A DNA stretch of 64,000 nt from a virus, in IMG/VR virus record IMGVR_UViG_3300037222_000116, positions 23,903-87,902 of that record; one strand, written 5' to 3'. Position numbers and translations under genes: made by a program. This document shows positions 47,472 to 56,700 of this stretch, piece by piece. Below the pieces are notes generated by a model. The model was given only the letters and a program-made list of their open reading frames with translations. It was not told the origin of the DNA and made no database searches. Numbering within the stretch: the first letter of the stretch is position 1; every line of letters begins with the position of its first letter.

Positions 47472-48589
47472 TGCGCTACGAAGACGTGCTCGGCGACATG
47501 GCGTTGCCACAAGGCCCTCGGACGCCTCGGGCCATCATGGACGAGTACATCAAGTCGTCTGCGCCGACGGTGCAAGCCATTGAGCGTGTTCTCAAGTCGC
47601 TTGGGCCTATCAAGGACGAAATAAGCTCACCACTGGCTGAAGTGCGTGATGTACTCCAAACACGCACCGTCGCCGATAACGTGCCTGTGTTTCAATGGCA
47701 GCTTCAATTCGCCAACCGGGACGTCTTTCAGCACGTCCTCAACTCGCCCGGTGGCGAAGAGGTCTACAAAGCCTGCATCGCCGATCACCACCAGTGGTGC
47801 CGTTGGGTCGTCAACGGCTGTTCTACTTTCGAGCTGACACATAGCCTCGCAGCGGGCCTCGTGCTCACCGAGCCCCCGCCGCTCGAAGAGGACAGCTTCA
47901 AGCTGCCCTTCGACAGCTTCACGATTGTCCTGCCTGACGGCGTGCTGCCCTTCTGGTATGGCGAGACGGAGAGTAGCAACCAGAAGTGGGCCAATCTGGT
48001 CTTGGTCAGCAAGTTCAAAGCAGCCTCGGACGGCAAAGCGATCTATCAGATCACGTCCTACTGCGACGGCGTGAGCTTGTATCGGCGGCAGAAGTTCGCC
48101 GAGCTGGACTCGCCCGAGGCTGACGATTGGGTCAAGGCGTTTGAAGACGATCCGCCGATCACGTCCAACGATGCCATCACACACAAGACGGCGTTGAGGA
48201 TTGTCAGAAATCTGGTTGCTTGGATCGAGGCCAACGGTCCCGGCGAGCGCCAAGGCGGCAAGCGGCCTCCGAAGAAGAACCGGAAGCCGATTCCTGACGA
48301 CCCGAACGCACTACCCACGCCGACGACGTGGGTCGTGGGCAGAGAGATCAAGCTCTCGCCCGATCTGCGGCAGATGGCATCTGAAGTCGTGTTGGGGGAA
48401 AGCAAGAAGGACAAAGTCGCCGGGTGGAAGGTTCGTGTTCGTTACATCGTCCGAGGCCACTGGCGCATGCAGGCGCACGGCGTCGGCAGAGCCGAGCGCA
48501 AGCGCATGTTCATTTCGCCTTTCTGGCGTGGTCCATTGGGCGCGGCGGCGTGGAGCCATCTCTATCAGCCCGAGGAGCAGACCACATGA
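47471..48589 (+). CDS. large hypothetical protein with GHWR motif
   Basis: A 372-residue protein of unknown function. The C-terminus contains VRYIVRGHWRMQAHGVGRAERKRMFISPFWRGPL, matching a motif widespread in phage and actinobacterial hypothetical proteins. The N-terminal part (about 60-230) is mixed alpha/beta, with Trp-rich HHQWCRWVVNGCSTFEL. A Lys/Pro-rich linker precedes the motif. The stop of the RHH gene overlaps its ATG (TGATG). Confidence 0.65.
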   Translation: MRYEDVLGDMALPQGPRTPRAIMDEYIKSSAPTVQAIERVLKSLGPIKDEISSPLAEVRDVLQTRTVADNVPVFQWQLQFANRDVFQHVLNSPGGEEVYKACIADHHQWCRWVVNGCSTFELTHSLAAGLVLTEPPPLEEDSFKLPFDSFTIVLPDGVLPFWYGETESSNQKWANLVLVSKFKAASDGKAIYQITSYCDGVSLYRRQKFAELDSPEADDWVKAFEDDPPITSNDAITHKTALRIVRNLVAWIEANGPGERQGGKRPPKKNRKPIPDDPNALPTPTTWVVGREIKLSPDLRQMASEVVLGESKKDKVAGWKVRVRYIVRGHWRMQAHGVGRAERKRMFISPFWRGPLGAAAWSHLYQPEEQTT

Positions 48590-48774
48590 CACTCGCAGAG
48601 CTTCAGGAGCAGTTCGTCAAGCTCAAGGTCCAATCGTGCTCGATGGCGAGGCGTGGGACTTCCTACGTCTGCGTTCTCGTCGTCGAGGACCACATCGACA
48701 TCGTCAAGGGCTATGGAACAACCCTCGACGCTGCCGTTCGCGATGCGCTTCAGGGCGCGGTGAACGGCTCGTGA
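48586..48774 (+). CDS. small hypothetical protein
   Basis: A 62-residue protein (MTLAELQEQFVKLKVQSCSMARRGTSYVCVLVVEDHIDIVKGYG...), beta-rich then helical. ATGA overlaps the previous stop. Confidence 0.6.
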   Translation: MTLAELQEQFVKLKVQSCSMARRGTSYVCVLVVEDHIDIVKGYGTTLDAAVRDALQGAVNGS

Positions 48775-49091
48775 AGAAGGTCGTCATCCACGCGCCGCAC
48801 GAGCCGACGACGAACCTGCACGTCGAGCACGTCTGGAAAGAGATGCTGCGTCGAGGAGCACCGAGGTTGCGTGCTGTGCAGCTCGACGACGGGAGCTGGC
48901 AAGCGCTCGAAGGCAGTCATCGCCTCTGGGTGGTGAGCGAACAGGAGCATCCGATCGTCATTGTTCCTGTACTTCCTGCCCAGCGCATCACGACTGACGT
49001 ATTGGGTATGCGACGCTCGGTCAGAGACATCCTTGAAGCGTTGGACGCCTTGTCCCGCCCTGCCTACAAGCTCAAGGCCGAGATCAAATGA
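48771..49091 (+). CDS. ParB/Srx-like small protein
   Basis: A 106-residue protein with GTG start. RLRAVQLDDGSWQALEGSHRLWVVSEQEHPIVIVPVLPAQR resembles the core of ParB/sulfiredoxin-type nucleases and regulators (D/E-G-x-H/R-R-x). It lies directly before the recombinase gene and overlaps its ATG. Family assignment is tentative. Confidence 0.55.
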   Translation: MKKVVIHAPHEPTTNLHVEHVWKEMLRRGAPRLRAVQLDDGSWQALEGSHRLWVVSEQEHPIVIVPVLPAQRITTDVLGMRRSVRDILEALDALSRPAYKLKAEIK

Positions 49092-50014
49092 CACTGCTCG
49101 AACAGGTGATTGCTGACAGCCGCAGGCTCGCACCAAAGACCAAGGCGGCGTACCTCGCGTCCATTAGACTCTTCCTCGCCTACGTCGGTACTGGAGTAGG
49201 CAAATATGTCGTGGTGGATGCGCGCACACTCAAGCCTGCGGACCTCGACAGGTGGTGCAAGGCGCAGGCGGCGACGTGTACGGCAGTGACCATCAACAGC
49301 CGACTGGCAGCCGTCAAGACAGCGTCCAAACGCCTGCACGAACTGCATGGCCTGCCTGACTTCGCAGCATCCGTCGAAGGCTTCAAGGGCACGCACGGCG
49401 CAGCGATGGCCCAGCAGTCGGCCAAGACGCCTGCGCGGGCTCTGTCGACCGACGAGGTCAACGCCATGTACGGCGTCTGCGCAGAAGGAACATGGATGGG
49501 CATGCGGGACCGGGCGATCCTGTGTCTCGGCTTCAGGCTCGGCCTGCGTCGCATGGAGATCGCACAGGTCGAGTGGCGACACTTCGAGGATGGCATCAAG
49601 AAGCTCCGCGTCGCAGGCAAAGGCGACAAGGACGACATCCTCGACGTCGACGACATGACGCAGGGAGCTTTGCGTGCGTTCCGCGCCAAGACACCGCCAG
49701 CGCTCAAGACCACCGGCTTTGTCTTCGTCCGAGCCCGCAATCAGCTCATCGACATCCAGAGGCCGCTGACGCCCGATGGCATCAACAAGATCGTCAGTGT
49801 GATTGCAGCCAAGGCGAAGGTGCCTTGTCACCCGCACGAGATGCGCCACACGTTCATCTCACAGGCGTTGGCGGCGGGGGTGCCTCCATGGATGGTCCAG
49901 AAGGCAGCGCGGCACGCGTCGCCGCTGACGACCTACGGCTACGCGCACATGCCTGCCAACGATGGTGCGATCGGGAATTCGATTCCGACGGACAGCAACG
50001 GGGAGGAAGAGTAA
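49088..50014 (+). CDS. tyrosine recombinase/integrase
   Basis: A 308-residue site-specific recombinase. The N-terminal SAM-like domain (about 1-100) precedes a catalytic domain with Arg in LGLRRMEIAQVEW, a likely Lys in RVAGKGDKDD, HEMRHTF (HxxR) near 250-254, a second His in ARHASPLTTYGYAH and a Tyr in that segment near 282-284. All five or six catalytic positions are present, so it should be active. It may integrate the phage or resolve dimers. No attachment site can be recognised nearby. Confidence 0.85.
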   Translation: MTLLEQVIADSRRLAPKTKAAYLASIRLFLAYVGTGVGKYVVVDARTLKPADLDRWCKAQAATCTAVTINSRLAAVKTASKRLHELHGLPDFAASVEGFKGTHGAAMAQQSAKTPARALSTDEVNAMYGVCAEGTWMGMRDRAILCLGFRLGLRRMEIAQVEWRHFEDGIKKLRVAGKGDKDDILDVDDMTQGALRAFRAKTPPALKTTGFVFVRARNQLIDIQRPLTPDGINKIVSVIAAKAKVPCHPHEMRHTFISQALAAGVPPWMVQKAARHASPLTTYGYAHMPANDGAIGNSIPTDSNGEEE

Positions 50015-50173
50015 ATGCGCCTCGCGATCGTGTACTACCCGGATGGCAAGCCCCGCATGACGCTGGAATCGCACTTCATCGAAGACAACGGCCTGACGTG
50101 GCTCGTCTACGTTGCGTTCGCTGCGACGGTCGAGAATTGGGCAATGGGCGGGACGACAGCGGTAGAACGATGA
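50015..50173 (+). CDS. small hypothetical protein
   Basis: A 52-residue protein starting one base after the integrase stop (TAAATG): MRLAIVYYPDGKPRMTLESHF. ATGA overlaps the next gene. GGGGAGGAAG lies before its ATG. Confidence 0.5.
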   Translation: MRLAIVYYPDGKPRMTLESHFIEDNGLTWLVYVAFAATVENWAMGGTTAVER

Positions 50174-50397
50174 CGCCGCCGAAGCTGGCTGAGAAAGCCA
50201 TCAAAGCCCTCGCGCGCGAAGACGCCATCGAGCACTTGGAGTTGTTCTACGACTCCGAGACGATTCTCTTCACTACGTTTGGCAGTCGCGTGACAGCAGC
50301 CATGATGTGTCGGTTGCTCGCGATGCCGCCGACGTGGGAGACTGACGTCGAGCTGGAGCGCCTCAAGCACTTCCTGCGCAACGAAGCCAAGGAATAA
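50170..50397 (+). CDS. hypothetical protein
   Basis: A 75-residue protein (MTPPKLAEKAIKALAREDAIEHLELFYDSETILFTTFGSR...) of unknown function. It belongs to the same operon as the integrase. Confidence 0.6.
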   Translation: MTPPKLAEKAIKALAREDAIEHLELFYDSETILFTTFGSRVTAAMMCRLLAMPPTWETDVELERLKHFLRNEAKE

Positions 50398-50402
50398 TCA
50401 CC

Positions 50403-50897
50403 ATGCGCATCCTGCGTCTGACGATGTTCAAGAACCCCGACGAGCACACCGGCATGATCGTCAGGGCCTCGGACATCACTGTGCCCTTCGACGAGATGCG
50501 ACGCCAGATGATGATGCCTGACTTCCTCGTGCTCGCCGAAGAGTTCGAGATGCCTGACGGCGTGTCGATCGAACAGGCGACCGCCGAGGCTGTTGGAAGG
50601 CAACGACGCAGAGCCAAGACCGAGCACGATCTCGCCATCATGTACTTCTGGGGTACGCGTCACCTGCTCGACCGTGTGCTCGCTCCCGGTAGGGCAGGCT
50701 GGAGTGCCACTAGCCCCGCGCCGTACACCGCCGACGATGTGGTCCCTGTCTTTGAGCAAATCGCCGCCTACAGCAACTACCGCGGCCAGCTCATGCGAAC
50801 AGCTACGAGTGACGGCTGGATCGTGGTGTTGAGCAACGGGAGGATTGCCCGCGAGCGCATGCCGTTCGGCGGTCGTGGCGGGATGGTGAACGGGTAG
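50403..50897 (+). CDS. hypothetical protein
   Basis: A 164-residue protein of unknown function with beta-rich ends and a helical middle (VAEEF-type acidic helix near 40-70). It overlaps the convergent tagged gene at 50803 by 95 nt. Confidence 0.6.
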   Translation: MRILRLTMFKNPDEHTGMIVRASDITVPFDEMRRQMMMPDFLVLAEEFEMPDGVSIEQATAEAVGRQRRRAKTEHDLAIMYFWGTRHLLDRVLAPGRAGWSATSPAPYTADDVVPVFEQIAAYSNYRGQLMRTATSDGWIVVLSNGRIARERMPFGGRGGMVNG

Positions 50898-51405
50898 CTG
50901 CTCGCCCGAGGTCGGGGAGTTGCTGCCTGCGTGGTGTCTTGCGAATCTGCTTTTTGATCTCGTCGAGATGCTCGTGCAACAAGTCAGCATAGAGACAGCG
51001 CATGTATGGGTCGATGCCCGGCGTGTAAGGCGCTTCGGAGTAGTTGTTGCCTCGCAGCGCGCTCACGAAGACGCCGCCAATGCAGCCGACCGGCTTGTGT
51101 CCTCGACGAACATTGCCATTGCCGTCAAACCAATCGCCGATACCAATGCAGACATCAAACGGCCCGTCGGTAGTAGCTGGATTGGGAGCACCACCATCGC
51201 CGTCCCACTCGAAATACGGATCGTTCTCGACAAGCATGCGGACGTCGAGCTTGCGTCCTTCGCTCTCGTCGCGTGCTGAGCGCACAGCACCTTCGATGCT
51301 ATGCCCGACCCAGCCACCGCAATGCTCGCGGAAGAAGTTGACGGCGCTGCGAAACTCAGGCGTCAGCAGGACGTGCTGCTTCTTGCGTCGGCGTGTGGCT
51401 GCCAT
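50803..51405 (-). CDS. tagged hypothetical protein
   Basis: A 200-residue protein. An Arg/Lys-rich start (MAATRRRKKQHVLLTPEFRS), a globular middle with FDVCIGIGDWFDGNGNVRRGHKPVGCIGGVFVSALRG, and a C-terminal KKQIRKTPRRQQLPDLGRAATRS, which is the LPDLG tag, followed by about 30 further residues. It is the only full copy far from the 28-31 kb cluster. Its 3' end overlaps the convergent 50403 gene. Confidence 0.65.
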   Translation of the reverse strand: MAATRRRKKQHVLLTPEFRSAVNFFREHCGGWVGHSIEGAVRSARDESEGRKLDVRMLVENDPYFEWDGDGGAPNPATTDGPFDVCIGIGDWFDGNGNVRRGHKPVGCIGGVFVSALRGNNYSEAPYTPGIDPYMRCLYADLLHEHLDEIKKQIRKTPRRQQLPDLGRAATRSPSRHDRRTACARGQSSRCSTPRSSRHS

Positions 51406-51406
51406 C

Positions 51407-51604
51407 TCACCGTCTCCGTCGACGAGGAGCCGCACGTAGTCCGAGGTCAACAACAACGTCGGCAGCCATCAACCGCTTCCCGGCGATTTGCGCGGACGTT
51501 TGCAGAATCGCTTTCCGACACTTCTCACACGCCTCGGGCCTACCGGGACATTCCAGCTTCTTCGCAAAGCCGCAAGCGCTGCACACCACGTCGACGAGGG
51601 ACAT
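51407..51604 (-). CDS. Cys-zinc protein with degenerate tag
   Basis: A 65-residue protein with four Cys (VVCSACGFAKKLECPGRPEACEKCR), probably a zinc ribbon, ending in MAADVVVDLGLRAAPRRRRR, a weaker version of the LPDLG-basic tag. It lies immediately upstream of the tagged 50803 gene. An ATG at 51604 gives the neat Cys start. Confidence 0.6.
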   Translation of the reverse strand: MSLVDVVCSACGFAKKLECPGRPEACEKCRKAILQTSAQIAGKRLMAADVVVDLGLRAAPRRRRR

Positions 51605-51622
51605 TTGAAATCTCACTCTCCT

Positions 51623-52039
51623 CTACGGGTCATAGTAGTAAGCGCTGACAGCGTTGCCGACGATGTTGGGATCGAGCTGGAGGTGCGTGTTAGCGAAGAG
51701 CAAGATCCAGACGGTGAAGACCGTGATAACCGACCCTGCGGGGACATTGTAGAACCCCTGCGCGTCGACGGCGTAGACGTTGAACAAGGCGTCGGTGACG
51801 AACGTGGCGGTCGCGAGCAGCGCTTGGTAGTCGGCGTCCAATACGCCGCCCGGTGGAGGCCACACCAGCGATTGCAAGCCGCCTTCGGCGATCAGCATGA
51901 ACTGCGTGACAGTGGCGGGCAGCGTGAACGTAACGCCGTTGGTCTTGATGTGATGTAAAAGCGTGATCGACGCTCCCGGTGCCAGCACGGGCACCGAAAT
52001 CAAGCTCACATAGATGGACGACGGCGCTTGAACAGCCAC
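51623..52039 (-). CDS. beta-rich structural-like protein
   Basis: A 138-residue protein (MAVQAPSSIYVSLISVPVLAPGASITLLHHIKTNGVTFTLPATV...) rich in beta strands and Ala, Val and Thr, with no Cys. It resembles small phage virion or tail-tip proteins in composition. It is first downstream of the 52-kb methyltransferase gene. No family is named. Confidence 0.6.
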   Translation of the reverse strand: MAVQAPSSIYVSLISVPVLAPGASITLLHHIKTNGVTFTLPATVTQFMLIAEGGLQSLVWPPPGGVLDADYQALLATATFVTDALFNVYAVDAQGFYNVPAGSVITVFTVWILLFANTHLQLDPNIVGNAVSAYYYDP

Positions 52040-52051
52040 GACCCGAGCCTA

Positions 52052-52117
52052 CTACTTTGAGTAGACTCGCGCGAGCAAGGCTTGCAGGGCAGCGACCTCT
52101 TCGTCGGTCAGCCTCAC
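52052..52117 (-). CDS. 21-residue microprotein
   Basis: GTG at 52115-52117 overlaps the methyltransferase stop (GTGA), giving VRLTDEEVAALQALLARVYSK. The amphipathic helix and tight coupling support a real small protein, but its size keeps this tentative. Confidence 0.4.
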   Translation of the reverse strand: MRLTDEEVAALQALLARVYSK

Positions 52118-52872
52118 GGAGCGAGCTTCTTCATCGTGACGTGCCAGTCAAGAATCGTGTTCCACTCGTTGTTGAAGCGACGTTGCTGCGCTTCATTGCT
52201 TAGTAGCGTCAACTCTTCGGGACAGGTGTGAATGATGTTGCAGCCGAAGTTGCAGTTGACGAGGTAGTGGTCGAGCTTGTTGGCGACGCGAAAGTCCTTC
52301 CAGAGATACATGAAGGACTCCATCGGAATGAACCGTCGATGGGTAGGGTCTTGAAAAGCTCGGTTCGATCGCAGCGCCGGGCAGATGATCAGCGCGTTCG
52401 CGTCGGGCTTCAGGATGCGCCACAGCTCATCGAAGAACGCGAAGAAGAAGTCCTTGCCGACGTAGCGCATCTCGAATGTCCTTCGCGCATCTGCGTCGAC
52501 TGGAAGAGTGTGGAGATCGCGTAGCTCGACCTCACGCGCGGGCAGATGCTCGATGAAATGCGAGCAATGCGCTTTATCGACGCTCGCGTCCTCGAAGGGC
52601 CACGGGAACTTGAAGAGGTCGACCTTGTACTTGGCCTTGTCACCTCGGATGTCGACGCCGTCGAAACCTTCACGCGGGCTCTGGCCGCAGGCGAGATCGA
52701 GGCGCACGAGCTTCTCGGAGGGAGCCACGATGACCGGCTGGAGGTCGCCGGGCGCTACAGCAGCCGTACGCGTGGCGTTCTGCATCGCCTCGAAGCGCTC
52801 CATGACCGCTTCCATCCTCTTGCGCTCGGCGACCATTGCTTCCAGCTCGGATGGCTTCTCTGCTTTGCTCAT
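52114..52872 (-). CDS. SAM-dependent methyltransferase
   Basis: A 252-residue protein. After a helical N-terminus (about 1-35), KLVRLDLACGQSPREGFDGVDIRG gives the glycine-rich SAM loop and acidic strand end; VDKAHCSHFIEHLPAREV and FFDELWRILKPDANALIICPALRS follow the class I order. ATG overlaps the stop of the glycosyltransferase gene upstream (ATGA). Likely methylates a glycan or other small target with that partner. Confidence 0.78.
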   Translation of the reverse strand: MSKAEKPSELEAMVAERKRMEAVMERFEAMQNATRTAAVAPGDLQPVIVAPSEKLVRLDLACGQSPREGFDGVDIRGDKAKYKVDLFKFPWPFEDASVDKAHCSHFIEHLPAREVELRDLHTLPVDADARRTFEMRYVGKDFFFAFFDELWRILKPDANALIICPALRSNRAFQDPTHRRFIPMESFMYLWKDFRVANKLDHYLVNCNFGCNIIHTCPEELTLLSNEAQQRRFNNEWNTILDWHVTMKKLAP

Positions 52873-53657
52873 CAGTACACAACTCCTGATCCAATATCGA
52901 GGTGGCCGACTTTGACGCGCATGTCGACAGCGAAACGCTTTCCAGCCTTGATTGCCCGTTGGCAGTAATACAAGTCCTGCGTAAATCCTTGAGGACCGAC
53001 ATTTGGGATCACGTCGGCAACAGTCACGAACCAAGGCGCAGGAACCTGCCGAAAGAGATCCATGCGCCAAAGCGCGCAGCCCATGGCGATGCCATTGACC
53101 GGCAGAATGTGCCCTCGCGCCAACACACCGCGAACGTCTCTCGGCTTGAAATCCAACACCCCGGTTCTCGCGTACTCGTCAGGATCTCCATAAGCCATGG
53201 GCATTGTGATCAAGCCCTTAGTGAAGTAGAGCCCTGACACGGCGTCGAACGGTCCTGCTTCGATGCTCTCCAAGAGGCGAACGTGCGCGTCTTGAGGCAC
53301 CAAGTTGTCATCCTCGATCGTCATCACGTACTTCCACGTCGAGAGCTGGGGCTCGGCAAGGATATTCGTGATCAGGCGATTGTAGGCGTGCCCGACTTCG
53401 TCACCAGCAGCGAACAAGATCGCTCGCTTCTGGTTCATCGGACCGATCATGCCTTGCAGTGCCGAGAAGAAACGGGAGGAGAGCGTGGCTTGGTGAGGCT
53501 GCCCTCGCGTCGGGACGACAATCACCGTCGACGAGTCTTTGTACGTGCTCCCCGGAATGACTTTCACCTGCTCGAAGCCCACGCCCGCGGACAAACGATC
53601 AGCGGCGTCCGCGAGAGGAACAACACCATTGTCGGGAGGTAACTTGGTTGCTGACAT
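52872..53657 (-). CDS. GT-A-type glycosyltransferase-like protein
   Basis: A 261-residue protein: TVIVVPTRGQPHQATLSSRFFSALQG opens a Rossmann-like domain, YVMTIEDDNLVPQDAH is the DxD-type metal site near 130, and GHILPVNGIAMGCALWRMDLFRQV resembles the acceptor region. VGHLDIG near the end is typical of this GT2-related group. It is co-translated with the methyltransferase and lies beside the tail-fibre gene, suggesting fibre glycosylation, though the target is unknown. Confidence 0.75.
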   Translation of the reverse strand: MSATKLPPDNGVVPLADAADRLSAGVGFEQVKVIPGSTYKDSSTVIVVPTRGQPHQATLSSRFFSALQGMIGPMNQKRAILFAAGDEVGHAYNRLITNILAEPQLSTWKYVMTIEDDNLVPQDAHVRLLESIEAGPFDAVSGLYFTKGLITMPMAYGDPDEYARTGVLDFKPRDVRGVLARGHILPVNGIAMGCALWRMDLFRQVPAPWFVTVADVIPNVGPQGFTQDLYYCQRAIKAGKRFAVDMRVKVGHLDIGSGVVY

Positions 53658-53700
53658 GCGAGAACAGGTTTACTACTCCCTGTGGCAGTTCGTCAACAAC

Positions 53701-56700
53701 TTACGGCCCGGTTCCGATCATGCGAAAGTACGGCTGACGGAAGACGTTAGCCGCGCCTGTTTGGTTGATGTCGCTGATGTGCATTGAGTTAGCGAAAGCG
53801 CCTGTGCCTGTGCTGTAGAGGCCATTCCCGAAGAATCCGGTGTGATCACCACCACCCGGAATCGCGCCAACAGCGATACCGCTTTGTCCAAAGATCGACA
53901 CGCTCGCGGTTGAACCCGCGACGCCTGCTACGCTGTGAATGAATCCAATTAGATAATCGCCGGGCGTGAAGCTCCACGTTCCGAGCGCGATGCTGCGCCA
54001 CCGCGTGCCGCTCTGTCCGCTGTATGATCCGGTGTTGCTAATTGCACCCCCCGAGTTCCACGCCAACGCCGCCGACGTAGAAGAGACGGTAGACGCCGAG
54101 CTACCAGCGAACGTATAGATCGCAATGCTCATCGTTGTAGAGCCTTGCGTAGCGGCTGCAATGGTCAGGTTGCCAAGATATTCAAGAACCGTTGGTGATA
54201 TGTTTGCTGGTATATGAAAGCGCTGAAAACTCACGTTTGCAGATGTGCTGACAGACGCTGCGCCATTGGCGATCAAGGCCATCGGGAAGTCGTTTTCCCA
54301 ATAGCTCAAAGCGAGTAACTGCGCAGTCATTTGCGAAGAGCCGCTCAAGCCAAATGAGATCCCGTTGCTATTGACGAAGGCAATGGTTCCTGACGTCCCG
54401 GTTTGCCCACCAGCAGCGACAGCGACACCCGCGGGAACGGTATAGCTCGCAGTAATTTGTGAACTGCCGCTCATACCGAAAGTGATGCCGTTGCTATTGG
54501 CGAAAACAACTGTCCCTGTTGCAGCCGTCTGCGATCCTGCGGCTACGTCAACAACGCCAGCGACAGAGCCGGTAATCGTCCCGCCACCGGCCCCCGTTGC
54601 CATTCCAAAGCTGATGTTGTTGAGATTCGAGAACGAAACGTCGCCGGTTGTTGCGGTCCCACCGCTCGCAGCAATCGACTGGATGCCGGGCTGTACTGTC
54701 TGCGTCGGAACTGTATAGCTCGCTGTAATGCCAGTCGAGCCGCTCATTCCGAACGAAATGCCATTGCTGTTAACGAAGGCGACAGTTCCGCTCGCTGCGG
54801 TCTGTGAGCCTGCGACGATGTCAAGCACGCCAACAGCAGGCACCGTGTAGGAAGCTGTAACTGTCCCGCCTCCAGCTCCGGTAGCCATCCCGAATGTCAC
54901 GCCATTGGAGTTGGCGAAACTGACGTCTCCTGTTGTTGCTGTACCACCGCTCGCGGCGACAGATTGAATTCCCGGTTGAACAGTCTGGGTAGGAACGGTG
55001 TAGCTGGCGGTGATTCCGGTCGAACCAGACATCCCGAAACTGATTCCGTTCGAGTTGACCAGCGCGATCGTCCCGCTCGTTCCAGTCTGCGATCCAGCAG
55101 CAAACCCTCCCGGTGCTACGCTCTGCGCGGCGATGCTGGCGGTGATGGTCGAACCGCTCAACCCGAACGTCACACCATTCGAGTTGGCGAACTGAACAGT
55201 GCCGTTGGTGACGACAGATGTCCCACTTCCCTGCAACGCTGCTGGAGCTGTCGACTGTGAATAGCTTGCGGTAATGCCGGTCGACCCGGACATTCCGAAC
55301 GTGACACCATTCGAGTTGACAAAGGCAACTGTGCCGCTGGCGGCGGTCTGTGATCCGGCAGCAATGTCCAGCACGCCAACAGCAGGGACGCTATAACTGG
55401 CAGTAACCGTTCCGCCGCCAGCTCCAGTCGCCATTCCAAATGTGACGCCGTTGCTATTGGCAAACGAAACATCGCCTGTCGTAGCGGTGCCTCCCGAAGC
55501 AGCAATCGACTGAATGCCGGGCTGGACTGTTTGAGTTGGGACTGTGTAGCTCGCAGTGATCTGCGTGCTACCGCTCATCCCAAACGTGATCCCATTGCTG
55601 TTAACGAAGGCAATCGTGCCGCTCGTACCTGTCTGCGAACCTGCGGCAATGGCTCCCGGTGCAACGCTTTGCGCAGCAATCGAAGCTGTAACTGTTCCGC
55701 CGCCGACGCCCGTTGCCATTCCAAATGTGACACCATTGGAATTCGCAAAGCTGACATCACCAGTCGTAGCAGTCCCGCCAGAAGCAGCGATTGATTGGAT
55801 GCCCGGTTGAACGCTCTGCGTCGGCACGGTGTACGACGCGGTGATCGCGGTCGACCCACTCATCCCGAACGAGATGCCGTTCGAGTTGACGAACGCGATG
55901 GTTCCCGAGCTGCCGGTTTGCGATCCAGCAGCGATTGCAGCAGGACCAGTGCTCTGCGAGTACGATGCTGACGCCGTCAGCGTAGAGCCATTGATACCAA
56001 AGCTGACATTGTTGCTGTTGCTGAAGACCAGTGACGACGCAGAGACGCTTGCGGTGATGGCGGTCGAGCCGCTCATTCCAAAGGTCACACCATTGGAATT
56101 GACGAAAGCGATTGTCCCAGATGTCGCTGTTTGAGAGCCTGCGGCGATAGCCCCCGGTGCTGTACTCTGCGCTGCAATCGACGCCGTCAGCGTTGATCCC
56201 GCAATCCCAAAACTGACGTTGTTGCTGTTCGAGAACACCAACGACGACGCGGAGACACTTGCCGTGATGGCAGTGCTCCCAGACATCCCGAACGTCACGC
56301 CATTGCTGTTGACGAAGGCGACAGTTCCACTGGTCGCTGTTTGCGTTCCAGCAGCGATTGCCCCCGGTGCTGTGCTTCCTGCTGCAACACTCGCGGTCAT
56401 CGTCTGCCCGGCGAGGCCGAAGCTCACACCATTGCTGTTGCTGAAGACAACCGTGCCGCTTGTGTCGGTTACGCCACCTGCGGCAATGCCTCCAAGATTG
56501 CCGGTGGCTGTCGCACCAGCAGCGATACTCGCCGTGATTTGCGAAGACCCCGACATCCCGAACGTGACGCCATTCGAGCCTACAAAGACGATCGTACCGC
56601 TGTTGCCAGTTTGTGACCCTGCGGCAATTCCAATATCGACGTCGGCGGGATTGATGGATGCCGTGATGGTCTGCCCGGCGATACCGAAACTGACACCGCC

